DNA of 64,000 nt from Sphingopyxis sp. CCNWLW2 (lineage in GTDB: Bacteria; Pseudomonadota; Alphaproteobacteria; Sphingomonadales; Sphingomonadaceae). Shown in pieces: positions 37,870 through 46,726 of the stretch; the first letter of the stretch is position 1; every line of letters begins with the position of its first letter. The notes beneath the pieces are model-generated. The model was given only the letters and a program-made list of their open reading frames with translations, had not been told where the DNA came from and searched no databases. Position numbers and translations under genes: made by a program. Location: the NCBI RefSeq assembly GCF_037095755.1, contig NZ_JBAWKJ010000001.1:124001-188000 (forward strand). The letters are read 5' to 3'.

Positions 37870-39017
37870 GCGCGGCCACGATGTTCACGGGATTGAACAC
37901 CCCGCGCCTGATCCTCGACGCCGACCGGCTGGAGCGCAACGCCGCGCGCATGCGCGCCCGCTGCGACGCGCTGGGCGTCACGTTGCGCCCGCATCTGAAG
38001 ACGGCAAAGTCGACCGACGTCGCGCGTATCGCGGCGAACGGCGAGCAAGGGCCGATCACCGTCTCGACGCTGGCCGAAGCCGAATATTTCGCCGCGGCGG
38101 GCTGGCGCGATATCCTCTACACGACCGCTATCGCGCCCGCGAAACTGGCGCGCGTCCATCACATCCAGCGCGAGCATGGCGCGCGGCTGCTGCTTGTCGT
38201 CGATGACCGGGAGGCGGCGGCCGCCATGGGCGAAGCCGCGGCGGCGCTCGGCGCGCGCTTCGGCGTCCTCATCGAGGTCGATTGTGGCGAACACCGCAGC
38301 GGCACCGAACCGACGTCGGAAGAGCTTGTCGCGATCGCTGGGGTGATTGCGGCCTGTTCGCCGCAACTCGAACTGATGGGCGTGATGACCCACGCGGGAC
38401 ATAGCTACGCGTTCGACGATCCAGCGCCGATCCGGGCGCTCGCCGAAGTCGAACGGCATGCGGCGGTCGCATCGGCCGAATTGCTCCGCGCGCGCGGTTA
38501 CGTCTGCCCCATCGTCAGCGTCGGCTCGACCCCCACGGTGGTTTTCGCCGAACAATTGCGCGGCGTGACCGAAGTGCGGGCGGGCATTTACCTGTTCGGC
38601 GACCTTTCGCAATTGTCGCGGGGCGTCTGCGCGCAAGAGGATATTGCCGTCTCGGTGCTGGCGACGGTGATCGGCCACCAGCGCCGCGGCGCCGGCGCCA
38701 GCCTGATCCTCGACGCCGGCGCGCTTGCGCTATCGAAGGATGTCGGGGCCAACCGCTTCATGCCGAACGCGGGCTATGGTCTGGTCTGCGATGCGGCCAC
38801 GCTCGAGCCGCTCGCATCGCTGACGGTCGTGACCGTGCATCAGGAACATGGCGGCGTGCCCGTACCCGACGAAAGCTGGTTCGAACGCCTGCCGATCGGC
38901 ACCGTCGTCCGCATCCTTCCCAATCACGCTTGCCTGACCTGTGCGGCCTACACCTCCTACGACGTGTTGCGCGGGGGGGAACTGGCCGAAGAATGGCCGC
39001 GGACCGGCGGGTGGTAA
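37866..39017 (+). CDS. DSD1-family PLP enzyme (D-serine / hydroxyaspartate dehydratase-like)
   Basis: A 383-residue fold-type III PLP enzyme. The PLP lysine is in TLRPHLKTAKST. VEVDCGEHRSGTE-like (here IEVDCGEHRSGTEP), GVMTHAGHSY, VSVGSTPT and EVRAGIYLFGD mark the barrel, and the C-terminal LPNHACLTCAAY carries the His/Cys pair that binds zinc in D-serine and D-threo-3-hydroxyaspartate dehydratases. The reaction would be deamination of a D-hydroxy amino acid via an enamine; D-threonine aldolase activity is the main alternative. A RidA gene follows 19 bases later, which fits enamine release. Confidence 0.88.
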   Translation: MSAATMFTGLNTPRLILDADRLERNAARMRARCDALGVTLRPHLKTAKSTDVARIAANGEQGPITVSTLAEAEYFAAAGWRDILYTTAIAPAKLARVHHIQREHGARLLLVVDDREAAAAMGEAAAALGARFGVLIEVDCGEHRSGTEPTSEELVAIAGVIAACSPQLELMGVMTHAGHSYAFDDPAPIRALAEVERHAAVASAELLRARGYVCPIVSVGSTPTVVFAEQLRGVTEVRAGIYLFGDLSQLSRGVCAQEDIAVSVLATVIGHQRRGAGASLILDAGALALSKDVGANRFMPNAGYGLVCDAATLEPLASLTVVTVHQEHGGVPVPDESWFERLPIGTVVRILPNHACLTCAAYTSYDVLRGGELAEEWPRTGGW

Positions 39018-39036
39018 GCGACTTTCGGAGATCGAG

Positions 39037-39432
39037 ATGAAGGTTCAGAAAATGACAGAGATACGCTGCGCAGCCGCGCCGCCCCCCGGCGGGCATTATG
39101 CCCAAGCCATGTTGCACCGCGACACCCTTTATGTTTCGGGCCAGCTCGGCGTGACCGGCGAAACACCCGACCCCGAAAGCCGTTCTGTCGGCGAGCAGGT
39201 CAACTTTGCGCTCGGGAATATCGCGGCGATTGTCGGCGTGGTTGGCGCTTCGCCGGGCGACATCGTCCGGTGCACCGTCTATGTGACCGACGTCGCGCAT
39301 TGGGGCGAAGTCAACCGGGCCTACGCGGCGTTCTTTGGCACACACCGCCCCGCCCGATCGATCGTTCCCTCCGGTCCGCTGCATTTCAATGCGCTGGTAG
39401 AGATCGAAGCCGTTGTCGCGGTGAGTGCCTGA
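39037..39432 (+). CDS. ridA: RidA-family enamine/imine deaminase
   Basis: A 131-residue YjgF/RidA protein: GHYAQAMLHRDTLYVSGQLG, ALGNIAAIVGVVGASPGDIVRCTVYVTD and PARSIVPSGPLHFNALVEIEAVVAV, which contains the conserved Arg and Glu of the active site. The start at 39037 follows a GGAG. RidA hydrolyses the 2-aminoacrylate-type enamines made by PLP dehydratases, so its coupling to the DSD1-like gene is functionally coherent. Confidence 0.92.
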   Translation: MKVQKMTEIRCAAAPPPGGHYAQAMLHRDTLYVSGQLGVTGETPDPESRSVGEQVNFALGNIAAIVGVVGASPGDIVRCTVYVTDVAHWGEVNRAYAAFFGTHRPARSIVPSGPLHFNALVEIEAVVAVSA

Positions 39433-39554
39433 GACCGGGGGCGAAGCGGACGTAGCAAGGTTGAATGGTGCGCGCGCGCTTTAATCGAATGCCTCGACTA
39501 TCTATTAATTTTCAATACTTTATGGTGGAGTGAATTTATGATTGGAATAAGATC

Positions 39555-40151
39555 ATGGCCGCCGTCGAGGTAGATCCCAACAAGGTTCACGAATTCGTCG
39601 ACATGGACGGTTTCCATGACTGGCTGGCCGCGCATCACGCCACCGAGCGCGAGGTGTGGATCAAGATCCACAAGGTCAAATCGGGCCTCGCGTCGATCAC
39701 CCCTGAACAGGCGATCCACGCCGCTCTTTGCTGGGGATGGATCGACGCCATCCGCAAATCCTTCGACGAAAAAAGCTTCCTGCAACGCTACACGCCGCGC
39801 AGCGCGAAGAGCGTCTGGAGCCAGATCAATATCGACAATGTCGCGCGCCTGACCGCCGAAGGGCGGATGACCGAGCATGGGCTGAAACAGGTCGAGGCCG
39901 CCAAGGCCGATGGCCGCTGGGACCGCGCCTATCGCGTCAAGGGATCGGAAATTCCGGACGACCTGCAGGCGGCGATCGATGCCGAACCTGCGGCCAGGGC
40001 CATGCTGGAAAAGCTGACCGCGCAAAATCGCTTCGCGCTGATCTTTCGCCTCGGCACGATCAAGACCGAGGCTGGGCGGAAAAAGAAGATCGCCGATCTT
40101 GTCGCGATGCTGAAGCGCGGCGAGACCTTTCACCCGCAAAAGGTGAAGTGA
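39555..40151 (+). CDS. YdeI/OmpD-associated family protein
   Basis: A 198-residue soluble protein matching the YdeI/OmpD-associated family: FHDWLAAHHATEREVWIKIHK, ALCWGWIDAIRKSFDEKSFLQRYTPRSAKSVWS and a Lys-rich C-terminus. The biochemical function of this family is poorly defined; members have been linked to antimicrobial peptide and bacteriocin tolerance. It stands alone; the 120 bases upstream hold nothing recognisable. Confidence 0.8.
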   Translation: MAAVEVDPNKVHEFVDMDGFHDWLAAHHATEREVWIKIHKVKSGLASITPEQAIHAALCWGWIDAIRKSFDEKSFLQRYTPRSAKSVWSQINIDNVARLTAEGRMTEHGLKQVEAAKADGRWDRAYRVKGSEIPDDLQAAIDAEPAARAMLEKLTAQNRFALIFRLGTIKTEAGRKKKIADLVAMLKRGETFHPQKVK

Positions 40152-40169
40152 CAGCGCTGCGGAGCGGTT

Positions 40170-40523
40170 TCAACCGTTGGTCGCAGTGACGACAGCCGCG
40201 TCCGCATCGGCATCGCCCGCGACGGCATCCCACCAGTCGCCGAGCGCGTCGATCAAGGGCACGAGCCGTTCGCCGTCGGGGGTCAGGTCATATTCGACCC
40301 GCCGGGGATAACCCTCGAACTCGGTACGCTGGACGATCCCCGCATCCTCGAGCTTGCGCAGTTCGAGCGTCAGCATCTTGTGCGAGATCGTCGGATTGTC
40401 GCGGCGCAGGTCGCCGAAGCGCTTTGTTCCGTCGCTGAGATAATAGATCAGCAAGGTCGGCCAGCGGCCGCTCAGCACCTGCATCACTTCCTCGATCGGA
40501 CAGCGCGAAACCAGATCTTTCAT
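40170..40523 (-). CDS. HxlR-family transcriptional regulator
   Basis: A 117-residue single-domain HxlR protein: CPIEEVMQVLSGRWPTLLIYYLSDGTKRFGDLRRDNPTISHKMLTLELRKLEDAGIVQRTEF, and a C-terminal ALGDWWDAV. Start at 40523 after GAGGCTCC. It is divergent from a glutathione S-transferase. Many HxlR proteins sense aldehydes or quinones through the N-terminal cysteine (here Cys at residue 7), which would suit control of that gene. Confidence 0.9.
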   Translation of the reverse strand: MKDLVSRCPIEEVMQVLSGRWPTLLIYYLSDGTKRFGDLRRDNPTISHKMLTLELRKLEDAGIVQRTEFEGYPRRVEYDLTPDGERLVPLIDALGDWWDAVAGDADADAAVVTATNG

Positions 40524-40535
40524 CGGAGCCTCATG

Positions 40536-40560
40536 GTTACAAAAAGGTGCGTAATTTACG
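40536..40560. promoter_or_regulatory. probable HxlR operator between hxlR and GST
   Basis: CGTAATTTACG at 40550-40560 is a perfect palindrome around one base. With GTTAC at 40536-40540 it also forms GTTAC-N10-GTAAT, close to the inverted GTAAC half-sites bound by HxlR-type regulators. It lies 13-37 bases upstream of the regulator's own start. Confidence 0.5.
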
Positions 40561-40626
40561 TGGCGATAGCGCGCCCTATATCTGGTTTCGCTGCGCAGCT
40601 CCCCCTCAAGAAGATGGAGCAATACA

Positions 40627-41331
40627 TTGGAACCGATCCTTATCTATGGCTTCCCGCTGGGAAGTTCCATGGGCCTTGTCACGGCTCTCGAATGGCTGGG
40701 CAAACCCTATCGCCTGTGCCGCGTCGACATGCTCGGCAAAATGCGCGAGCCGGCCTATGCCCGCATCAACGCCCGGCACGAGACGCCGGCGCTGATTACC
40801 GATCAGGGCAATGTCCTGACCGAAACCATGGCGATCGCCCACTGGCTCGCGGCGCGCGACGACGAACGGCGGATCAGCCTTGATCCGCTATCGCCCGAAG
40901 GCGACCGGATGCGGCAGATCATGGCGTTCATCAACACCGGCTTCACGGGGTCTTTCACCCCGCTCTGGGTCGCACTCGAAATGGACCCGCCGCGCCCCGC
41001 GCTGCAAGCGTCACTCCGCGAATGGGGCAAGGAGGCGGTGATCGAACGGCACGACAAGCTGGAGGCGATGGTGGGCGAAGGCCGCTATCTGGTCGGCGAC
41101 CGGCCGACGCTGGCCGACGCACTGTTCGTCGGGGTCGGGCGCTGGCTGGAGTTTCACGAGGTCGCCGAGCCCGTCCGCTGGCCGAAGCTCGCGGCGCTGC
41201 GCGCGAGGCTGGAAGCGGATCCGGCCGTCGCCTATGCCACCGCGCTTGAAAGCGGCGAGACGGCGCCGGGTAGCGGCCTCTGCCTCGGCCACGTCCCGCT
41301 GGCCGAGGTGATCGAGCTTCACGGTGCCTGA
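40627..41331 (+). CDS. glutathione S-transferase family protein
   Basis: A 234-residue GST. The thioredoxin-like N-domain ends with the glutathione contact ETPALITDQGNVLTETMAIAHWLA; the helical C-domain contains YLVGDRPTLADALFVGVGRWLEF, the family's N-capping box and hydrophobic staple. The start is TTG with GGAG eight bases before it. It is divergent from an HxlR regulator and upstream of a GFA-type protein, suggesting detoxification of an electrophile. Confidence 0.88.
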   Translation: MEPILIYGFPLGSSMGLVTALEWLGKPYRLCRVDMLGKMREPAYARINARHETPALITDQGNVLTETMAIAHWLAARDDERRISLDPLSPEGDRMRQIMAFINTGFTGSFTPLWVALEMDPPRPALQASLREWGKEAVIERHDKLEAMVGEGRYLVGDRPTLADALFVGVGRWLEFHEVAEPVRWPKLAALRARLEADPAVAYATALESGETAPGSGLCLGHVPLAEVIELHGA

Positions 41332-41419
41332 TGGAAGCGGTGCGCGGCGCGTCGCCGCCGCGCACCGCTTCCCCGCTGGCGCGATTGTGAGTCCCCGCTA
41401 GCTTTGATAGCATGACGCC

Positions 41420-41902
41420 ATGGACAGGATCGAAACCGAAGCGTCGGGCGGCTGCCAGTGCGGCGCGGTGCGCTATCATGTCACCGCGGTGCTCGACACG
41501 TCGCATATCTGCCATTGCCGCATGTGCCAGAAGGCGGCGGGCAATTTCTTCATCGCGCTGATCGGCGTGCCGCGCGATGCGATCACCTGGACGCGCGGCA
41601 GCCCTGCGACCTTCAACAGTTCGGACAAGGCCGCGCGCGGTTTCTGCCGCGACTGCGGGACACCGCTGACTTATGATTATGCCGAAAGCAAGCATATCAA
41701 CCTGACGACGGGGTCGTTCGACGATCCCTCGGCGTTCCCGCCGCAAGTCCAGTTCGGGACCGAAGGCCAGCTGTCGTTGTTCGAGGACCTGCCGATCAGG
41801 GCCGAAGGGACGACCGAAGAAACAATGAGCAACCTTGTCGGCGCGATCAAGGCGAGCAACCACCAGCATCCGGACCACGACACCGACCGCTGGCCCGCCT
41901 GA
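41420..41902 (+). CDS. GFA-family zinc protein (glutathione-dependent formaldehyde-activating type)
   Basis: A 160-residue protein with the GFA zinc cysteines in order: GGCQCGAVRYH, CHCRMCQKAAG and FCRDCGTPL. The prototype binds formaldehyde and glutathione; most relatives have unknown substrates. It follows the GST gene by 88 bases on the same strand and may belong to the same detoxification set. Confidence 0.88.
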   Translation: MDRIETEASGGCQCGAVRYHVTAVLDTSHICHCRMCQKAAGNFFIALIGVPRDAITWTRGSPATFNSSDKAARGFCRDCGTPLTYDYAESKHINLTTGSFDDPSAFPPQVQFGTEGQLSLFEDLPIRAEGTTEETMSNLVGAIKASNHQHPDHDTDRWPA

Positions 41903-41907
41903 CCCTC

Positions 41908-42588
41908 CTATGAAGGGAGCGCGCCGATCGCCGCGCTGGGCGTCAGGCCAAAGGTTTCGCGAAAGGCGCGCGACAGATGCGCGGTGTCGGCAAAGCCGGC
42001 GTCCATCGCCGCGGTGCGAACGAGCGCGCCCTGCTTCATCTGCTGCGCGGCATATTGCATCGCCGACCAGCGCTTGAATTCGCGAAACCCCTGCCCCGTC
42101 GCCGCCCTGAAAAGGCGCAACGCCCGCGTGCGTTCCATGCCGAGCCGCTGTGCCAGCTCGTCCTGCGACATCCGCCGCATCGGGTCGGCATAGATCGCGC
42201 GCACGGCATCGGCGACGCGCGGCAGCGGCGGAGCGGCGGCGACGGTCAGGCGCGCGCGCAGTTCATCGGCGGCATCGCCCGCACCATCGAGCACTGTGTC
42301 CGCCAGTTCGGCCAGCTTCCCGTCGAGCGCCAGCGCCAGCGGAACGTCGAACGGATAGGCGAGACCATCAAGATAGAGGATGTCGGCGCCGCGCGCGGGC
42401 AAGGCGATACCATGCACGACGCCGGGGCGGATCAGCAGCATGTCGCCCTCGACCGCCACACCATCCAGCGTCAACCGCAGCGGACCGCCGCGCCCGATCA
42501 ATATCCCGGTGACCGGATTGGCATGCGGCGCAAGCGGAGCGTCGACCGGCAGCAGCGAATTCCAGAAAGGGGAGACGGGATCGGGCAT
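41908..42588 (-). CDS. AraC-family transcriptional regulator
   Basis: A 226-residue regulator from the ATG at 42588 (a TTG at 42624 would add 12 residues; neither has a clear Shine-Dalgarno). The N-terminal cupin-like part includes GDMLLIRPGVVHGIALP. The C-terminal double HTH is clear: RRMSQDELAQRLGMERTRALRLFRAATGQGFREF and RTAAMDAGFADTAHLSRAFRETFGLTPSA. Target unknown; the nuclear-transport-factor-2-like gene just upstream on the same strand is a candidate operon partner. Confidence 0.88.
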   Translation of the reverse strand: MPDPVSPFWNSLLPVDAPLAPHANPVTGILIGRGGPLRLTLDGVAVEGDMLLIRPGVVHGIALPARGADILYLDGLAYPFDVPLALALDGKLAELADTVLDGAGDAADELRARLTVAAAPPLPRVADAVRAIYADPMRRMSQDELAQRLGMERTRALRLFRAATGQGFREFKRWSAMQYAAQQMKQGALVRTAAMDAGFADTAHLSRAFRETFGLTPSAAIGALPS

Positions 42589-42633
42589 CGCGGTAACTAT
42601 CTGCCGGTCGAGCGCCGGGCGCAAGCGGCGCCG

Positions 42634-43065
42634 CTAGCGATCGATCCCGGCACGCACGAAGGCGCCGTGCATCTCGCGCCCGTTCGGATAGACATCCTTG
42701 CGCACGACCTCGCCCGCATCGTTCAGCGTGACGACGTCGAGCATCCCGACGCGCGCGACAAAAGGCGCGCCGCCGGGTTCGGTGAGCGTCAGCAGCATCG
42801 TCCATTCGAACACCCAATGGTCGTCGCCGTAGAGCCGCCGCCCCATTTCCTGCGTGAAATCGAATGTCGCGAACAACTGCCGGCAATGCTCGCGGAGCCG
42901 CTCGCGCCCCGTCACGGGCTCGGTGCCGTCGTGGAGCGCGAAGACCGTGTCCTCCGCATGGAGCGAGGCGATCAGGTCGGCATCCTTCGTTTCCCAGCCG
43001 ACATGATAGCGGTCAAACAAGGCGGCAACGGACAGGGGGCGGTCGATTTGTGCGGTGGCGGCCAT
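42634..43065 (-). CDS. SnoaL/NTF2-like domain protein
   Basis: A 143-residue alpha+beta cone protein. GGGAGAAAG stands directly upstream of the ATG at 43065, which decides the start. The NTF2-like pattern is seen in LFDRYHVGWETKDADLIASLHAEDTVFALHDG and the strand-rich second half. Members include small isomerases, cyclases and hydrolases; no specific activity can be assigned. It is divergent from an MFS transporter. Confidence 0.75.
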   Translation of the reverse strand: MAATAQIDRPLSVAALFDRYHVGWETKDADLIASLHAEDTVFALHDGTEPVTGRERLREHCRQLFATFDFTQEMGRRLYGDDHWVFEWTMLLTLTEPGGAPFVARVGMLDVVTLNDAGEVVRKDVYPNGREMHGAFVRAGIDR

Positions 43066-43201
43066 CTGCTTTCTCCCATGATGTTGCGGGGAAGAATAGC
43101 GGCCCGGCCGGCGAACGCGTTGAACAAACGTGCGGCCAATTTTCGCTGGCGCGCGGCCCTCCATCTGGTAGCCCTGCCCCCGGGCAGGGGAGCGCTTGAC
43201 T

Positions 43202-44437
43202 ATGGCGACACAATCGATCGAAGGCCGGGCTGACGGAAAACGGGTGACCTGGGTCGTCGTCCTGATCGCGCTTTCGGTCCTGCTCAACTATGTCGATCGC
43301 GGCGCGATCGGCGTCGCGGCGCCGCTGATGAAGGAGGAGCTGGGGCTGTCAGCGACGGGGTTCGGCCTCGCCGTTTCGGCCTTTTTCTGGGTCTATGCCC
43401 CCGCCTGCCTGTTCGTCGGCTGGCTCTGCGACCGATTTTGCGTCTACCGCGTCTTTGCGCTCGGCGTCGCGATCTGGGCGATCAGCACCGCGCTCACCGG
43501 TTTCGCGGGCGGGCTGGTATCGCTGATCATCCTGCGGCTGTTCCTCGGGCTGGGCGAGAGTATCGCCTTTCCCGGCAGCACCAAGATTTTCGCCGCCGAA
43601 GTCCCCGCCGAGCGGCGCGGGATCGCCAATGCTGCGGTGGCCGCCGCGATCGCCTTCGGCCCCGCGGTCGGCGTGCTCGCGGGCGGCGCGATCCTCGGCG
43701 AATGGGGCTGGCGGCCGGTCTTCTGGATTTTCGGCGCGGTGACGTTGCTGTGGCTTATTCCCTGGCAATTCGCCGCGGCGTCAATGCGGGCACGCGCAGC
43801 GGCGGTGCCGGCGAGCGACCGCGTTTCGATCCGCCGCCTCCTTCGCGTACCGGCGCTGTGGAAGATGAGCGCCGTCCATTTCCTGTCGAACTACGGCTTT
43901 TATTTCCTGCTCGCCTGGCTGCCGCTCTATCTCGTCAATACGCGCGGTTATTCGATCGGCGAAATGACCGCGCTGACGACGCTGAGCTTCACGACGCAAG
44001 GTGTCGTCGCACTCGCCGGCGGCTGGCTATCCGACCGCATGGTCGCGACGGGCGCCAATGAAGGCGAGGTGCGCCGCTGGCTGATGATCGCGGGACAGCT
44101 CGCGATCGGCACGGCGACCGCGGGCATCGCGGTCGCGGATGGCTATGCGATGCTCGCGCTGTGGCTGGCGGTCGCGGGCTTCGGCGCCGGGCTGATCGCC
44201 ACGAACATCTTCGCCGTCGGCCAGATTTTCGCGGGGCCGCGCGCGGCGGGCAGCTGGATGGGGGTGCAGAATGCGCTCGGTAATATCTCGGGGATCGTCG
44301 GGCCGATCATCACCGGGCTGATCGTCGATTATCTCGGCGGCTATGGCTATGCCTTTGCGACGGCGGCCGCGCTGTCGGTGCTCGGGGCGTTGCTGTGGTG
44401 GAAGCTCATCCCCGAGATCCGCACGCTCGATCTCTAA
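43202..44437 (+). CDS. MFS transporter, anion:cation symporter-like
   Basis: A 411-residue transporter with about 12 hydrophobic spans. The start at 43202 is placed by AGGGGAG nine bases upstream; a TTG at 43196 is too close to it. NYVDRGAIGVAAPLMKEELGLSATGFGLAVSAFFWVYA and LCDRFCVYRVFALGVAIWAISTALTGF are typical of the organic-acid ACS (glucarate/phthalate) type. The substrate is unknown. Its last four bases overlap the end of the convergent ogt gene. Confidence 0.87.
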   Translation: MATQSIEGRADGKRVTWVVVLIALSVLLNYVDRGAIGVAAPLMKEELGLSATGFGLAVSAFFWVYAPACLFVGWLCDRFCVYRVFALGVAIWAISTALTGFAGGLVSLIILRLFLGLGESIAFPGSTKIFAAEVPAERRGIANAAVAAAIAFGPAVGVLAGGAILGEWGWRPVFWIFGAVTLLWLIPWQFAAASMRARAAAVPASDRVSIRRLLRVPALWKMSAVHFLSNYGFYFLLAWLPLYLVNTRGYSIGEMTALTTLSFTTQGVVALAGGWLSDRMVATGANEGEVRRWLMIAGQLAIGTATAGIAVADGYAMLALWLAVAGFGAGLIATNIFAVGQIFAGPRAAGSWMGVQNALGNISGIVGPIITGLIVDYLGGYGYAFATAAALSVLGALLWWKLIPEIRTLDL

Positions 44438-44916
44438 TCCGCTTGTTCGAGATCGAGCAGGAACGCCTTCGCCTCGAGCCCGCCGGCGAAACCGGTCAGC
44501 TTGCCGGTCGATCCGACAACGCGGTGGCATGGCGCGATGATCGAAATGGGATTGCGGCCGTTGGCGGCGCCGACCGCGCGCGAGGCCCCGGGGGCGCCGA
44601 GCTGGTCCGCGATCTCGCCATAGCTGCGCGTCTCGCCGAACGGGATGGCGAGCAAGGCGGCCCAGACGCGCTTCTGGAAATCGGTCCCGGCGAAGGACAA
44701 AGGCACGTCGAAACTGCGGCGTTCGCCCGCGAAATATTCGCCCAGTTGGCGCTCGGTTTCGAGCAGGATCGGATGGTCCGCCCTTTCGGTCAATGCGCCG
44801 AGCCGGACGCGGTCGGGCTTGTCATTCTCCCACAGGATCGCGGCGAGTCCCCGGTCGTCGGCGACGAGGGTCAATTCGCCGACCGGCGACCAGATGGTTT
44901 TGCAATGGTAGGTCAC
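44434..44916 (-). CDS. ogt: methylated-DNA-protein-cysteine methyltransferase
   Basis: A 160-residue suicide DNA repair protein. The acceptor cysteine is in [21 protein letters not shown], preceded by [24 protein letters not shown] and [13 protein letters not shown], which hold the DNA-binding helix and the arginine finger. It transfers O6-alkyl groups from guanine to itself. It is single-domain (Ogt type, without the Ada regulatory half). Confidence 0.95.
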   Translation of the reverse strand: MTYHCKTIWSPVGELTLVADDRGLAAILWENDKPDRVRLGALTERADHPILLETERQLGEYFAGERRSFDVPLSFAGTDFQKRVWAALLAIPFGETRSYGEIADQLGAPGASRAVGAANGRNPISIIAPCHRVVGSTGKLTGFAGGLEAKAFLLDLEQAD

Positions 44917-45032
44917 GAGATGTTCCTTTGGATGTCATTCGCTGTCGCACTTTGATGCTGAAATTCCTATGGCGGAGGCCGCGCAGCGATGCGTCCCGAA
45001 TCTTGCGCCCAACGTCGATGGAAAGTTCTTGC

Positions 45033-46211
45033 ATGACCCCTACCGCCACCATCCTTCTCCTCGGTTCGGGCGAACTCGGGCGCGAGTTCGTGATTTCGGC
45101 GAAGCGATTGGGGTGCCGCGTGATCGCGTGCGACAGCTATGCGGGCGCGCCTGCGATGCAGGTTGCCGACGGCTATGAAGTGTTCTCGATGCTCGACGGC
45201 GAGGCGCTGCGCGCCACGATCGAAAAGCATCGCCCCGACCATATCGTGCCCGAGGTCGAGGCGATCCGCACCGAAATCCTCGCCGAAGTCGAAGCCGAGG
45301 GTTTCCATGTCGTCCCGTCGGCGCGCGCGGCGCAGCTAACGATGAACCGTGACGCGATCCGCGATCTCGCCGCGAGCGAACTCGGCCTCAAGACCTCAAC
45401 CTTCGAATATGCGACGAGCCGCGAGGAACTGGTCGCGGCGGCCGAACGCATCGGCTTTCCGCTCGTCGTGAAGCCCGTCATGTCGTCGTCGGGCAAGGGC
45501 CAGAGCACGGTCAAGGACGCCGGCGGCATCGACGCCGCGTGGGATTATGCCGCCGCGGGGATGCGTGGCGACCGGCTGCGCGTGATCGCCGAGGCGTTTA
45601 TCGATTTCGATTACGAGATCACCTTGCTGACCGTTCGCCACAAGGGCGGCGTCAGCTTCTGCCCGCCGATCGGCCACCGCCAGGAACGCGGCGACTATCG
45701 CGAAAGCTGGCAGCCCGCCGCGATGTCCGATGCAGCGCTCGCCGCGGCGCAGGACATGGCGACGAAGGTCGTCGATGCGCTCGGCGGCCATGGCATCTTC
45801 GGCGTCGAATATTTCGTGAAGGGCGACGAAGTCATCTTCTCCGAACTCTCGCCCCGCCCGCACGACACCGGCATGGTCACGCTGATCTCACAGTCGCTGT
45901 CCGAATTCGACCTGCACGCGCGCGCGATCCTCGGCCTGCCGATCCCGGCCGTCGCGGTTCCCGACGCGAGCGCGAGCGCAGTGCTGCTCGCCGACCGTGA
46001 TGCGAGTGATTTCGCAATTACGGGGCTTGCCGAAGCGCTGACCCCGCCGAACGACGAAACCGCCATCGATGCGCGCATCTTCGGCAAGCCGGTCACACGG
46101 CCCTATCGCCGCATGGGCGTCGCGCTGGCGAAGGTTGCCGGCGGCACCGCCGATGATGCGCGCGCCGCGGCAGTCGCGGCGGCAGCAAAGCTGACCATCA
46201 ACTATCGATGA
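45033..46211 (+). CDS. purT: formate-dependent GAR transformylase
   Basis: A 392-residue ATP-grasp enzyme: [23 protein letters not shown] at the N-terminus, [33 protein letters not shown] and [29 protein letters not shown]. It makes formyl-GAR from GAR, formate and ATP in purine synthesis. Start at 45033 ([11 protein letters not shown]). It overlaps the next GNAT gene by four bases. Confidence 0.95.
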   Translation: MTPTATILLLGSGELGREFVISAKRLGCRVIACDSYAGAPAMQVADGYEVFSMLDGEALRATIEKHRPDHIVPEVEAIRTEILAEVEAEGFHVVPSARAAQLTMNRDAIRDLAASELGLKTSTFEYATSREELVAAAERIGFPLVVKPVMSSSGKGQSTVKDAGGIDAAWDYAAAGMRGDRLRVIAEAFIDFDYEITLLTVRHKGGVSFCPPIGHRQERGDYRESWQPAAMSDAALAAAQDMATKVVDALGGHGIFGVEYFVKGDEVIFSELSPRPHDTGMVTLISQSLSEFDLHARAILGLPIPAVAVPDASASAVLLADRDASDFAITGLAEALTPPNDETAIDARIFGKPVTRPYRRMGVALAKVAGGTADDARAAAVAAAAKLTINYR

Positions 46212-46666
46212 CGCACGTCCGCCGCCTCGGCACGGGCGACATTGCCGCGATGCGCGGCCTCAACGGGCTTTATGCCGATGCGTTCGACGATCCTGAAACC
46301 TATCGCGCCGACCGGCCCGGCGACGACTGGCTCGCGCGCCAGCTCGGCAAGGACGGCGTGATCACGCTCGTCGCAGAGGCAGACGGCCGCATCCTCGGCG
46401 GCCTCACAGCTTATGATCTACCCAAGCTCGAGGCCGCGCGCAGCGAAATCTATCTCTACGACCTCGCGGTCGATGCCGCGCATCGCCGCCGCGGCATCGC
46501 CACCGCGCTGATCGCCGAACTCCAGCATATCGCCGCCGAAACCGGCGCTTGGGCTGTGTTCGTACAAGCCGACTATGGCGACGATCCCGCGGTTGCGCTC
46601 TATACGAAGCTCGGCGCGCGCGAGGATGTGATGCATTTCGACCTGCCGCCGCGGCCGCGAAACTGA
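46208..46666 (+). CDS. GNAT acetyltransferase, AAC(3)-I-like
   Basis: A 152-residue GNAT protein. The acetyl-CoA loop is [20 protein letters not shown]; the flanking YLYDLAVD and [24 protein letters not shown] give a pattern shared with AAC(3)-I gentamicin acetyltransferases. Chromosomal relatives coupled to purT are unlikely to be dedicated resistance genes, so the name is a family label only. Confidence 0.82.
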   Translation: MTHVRRLGTGDIAAMRGLNGLYADAFDDPETYRADRPGDDWLARQLGKDGVITLVAEADGRILGGLTAYDLPKLEAARSEIYLYDLAVDAAHRRRGIATALIAELQHIAAETGAWAVFVQADYGDDPAVALYTKLGAREDVMHFDLPPRPRN

Positions 46667-46726
46667 AGGGACGAAAAAGGGAACAGCGCCCTAGGCCGCC
46701 CGCACCTCCCCTGCTACATCCGCGCG

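Noticed and set aside
46208..46666. Aminoglycoside resistance gene.
   Set aside because: The GNAT motifs resemble AAC(3)-I, but the gene is coupled to purT on the chromosome with normal codon use; resistance cannot be inferred.
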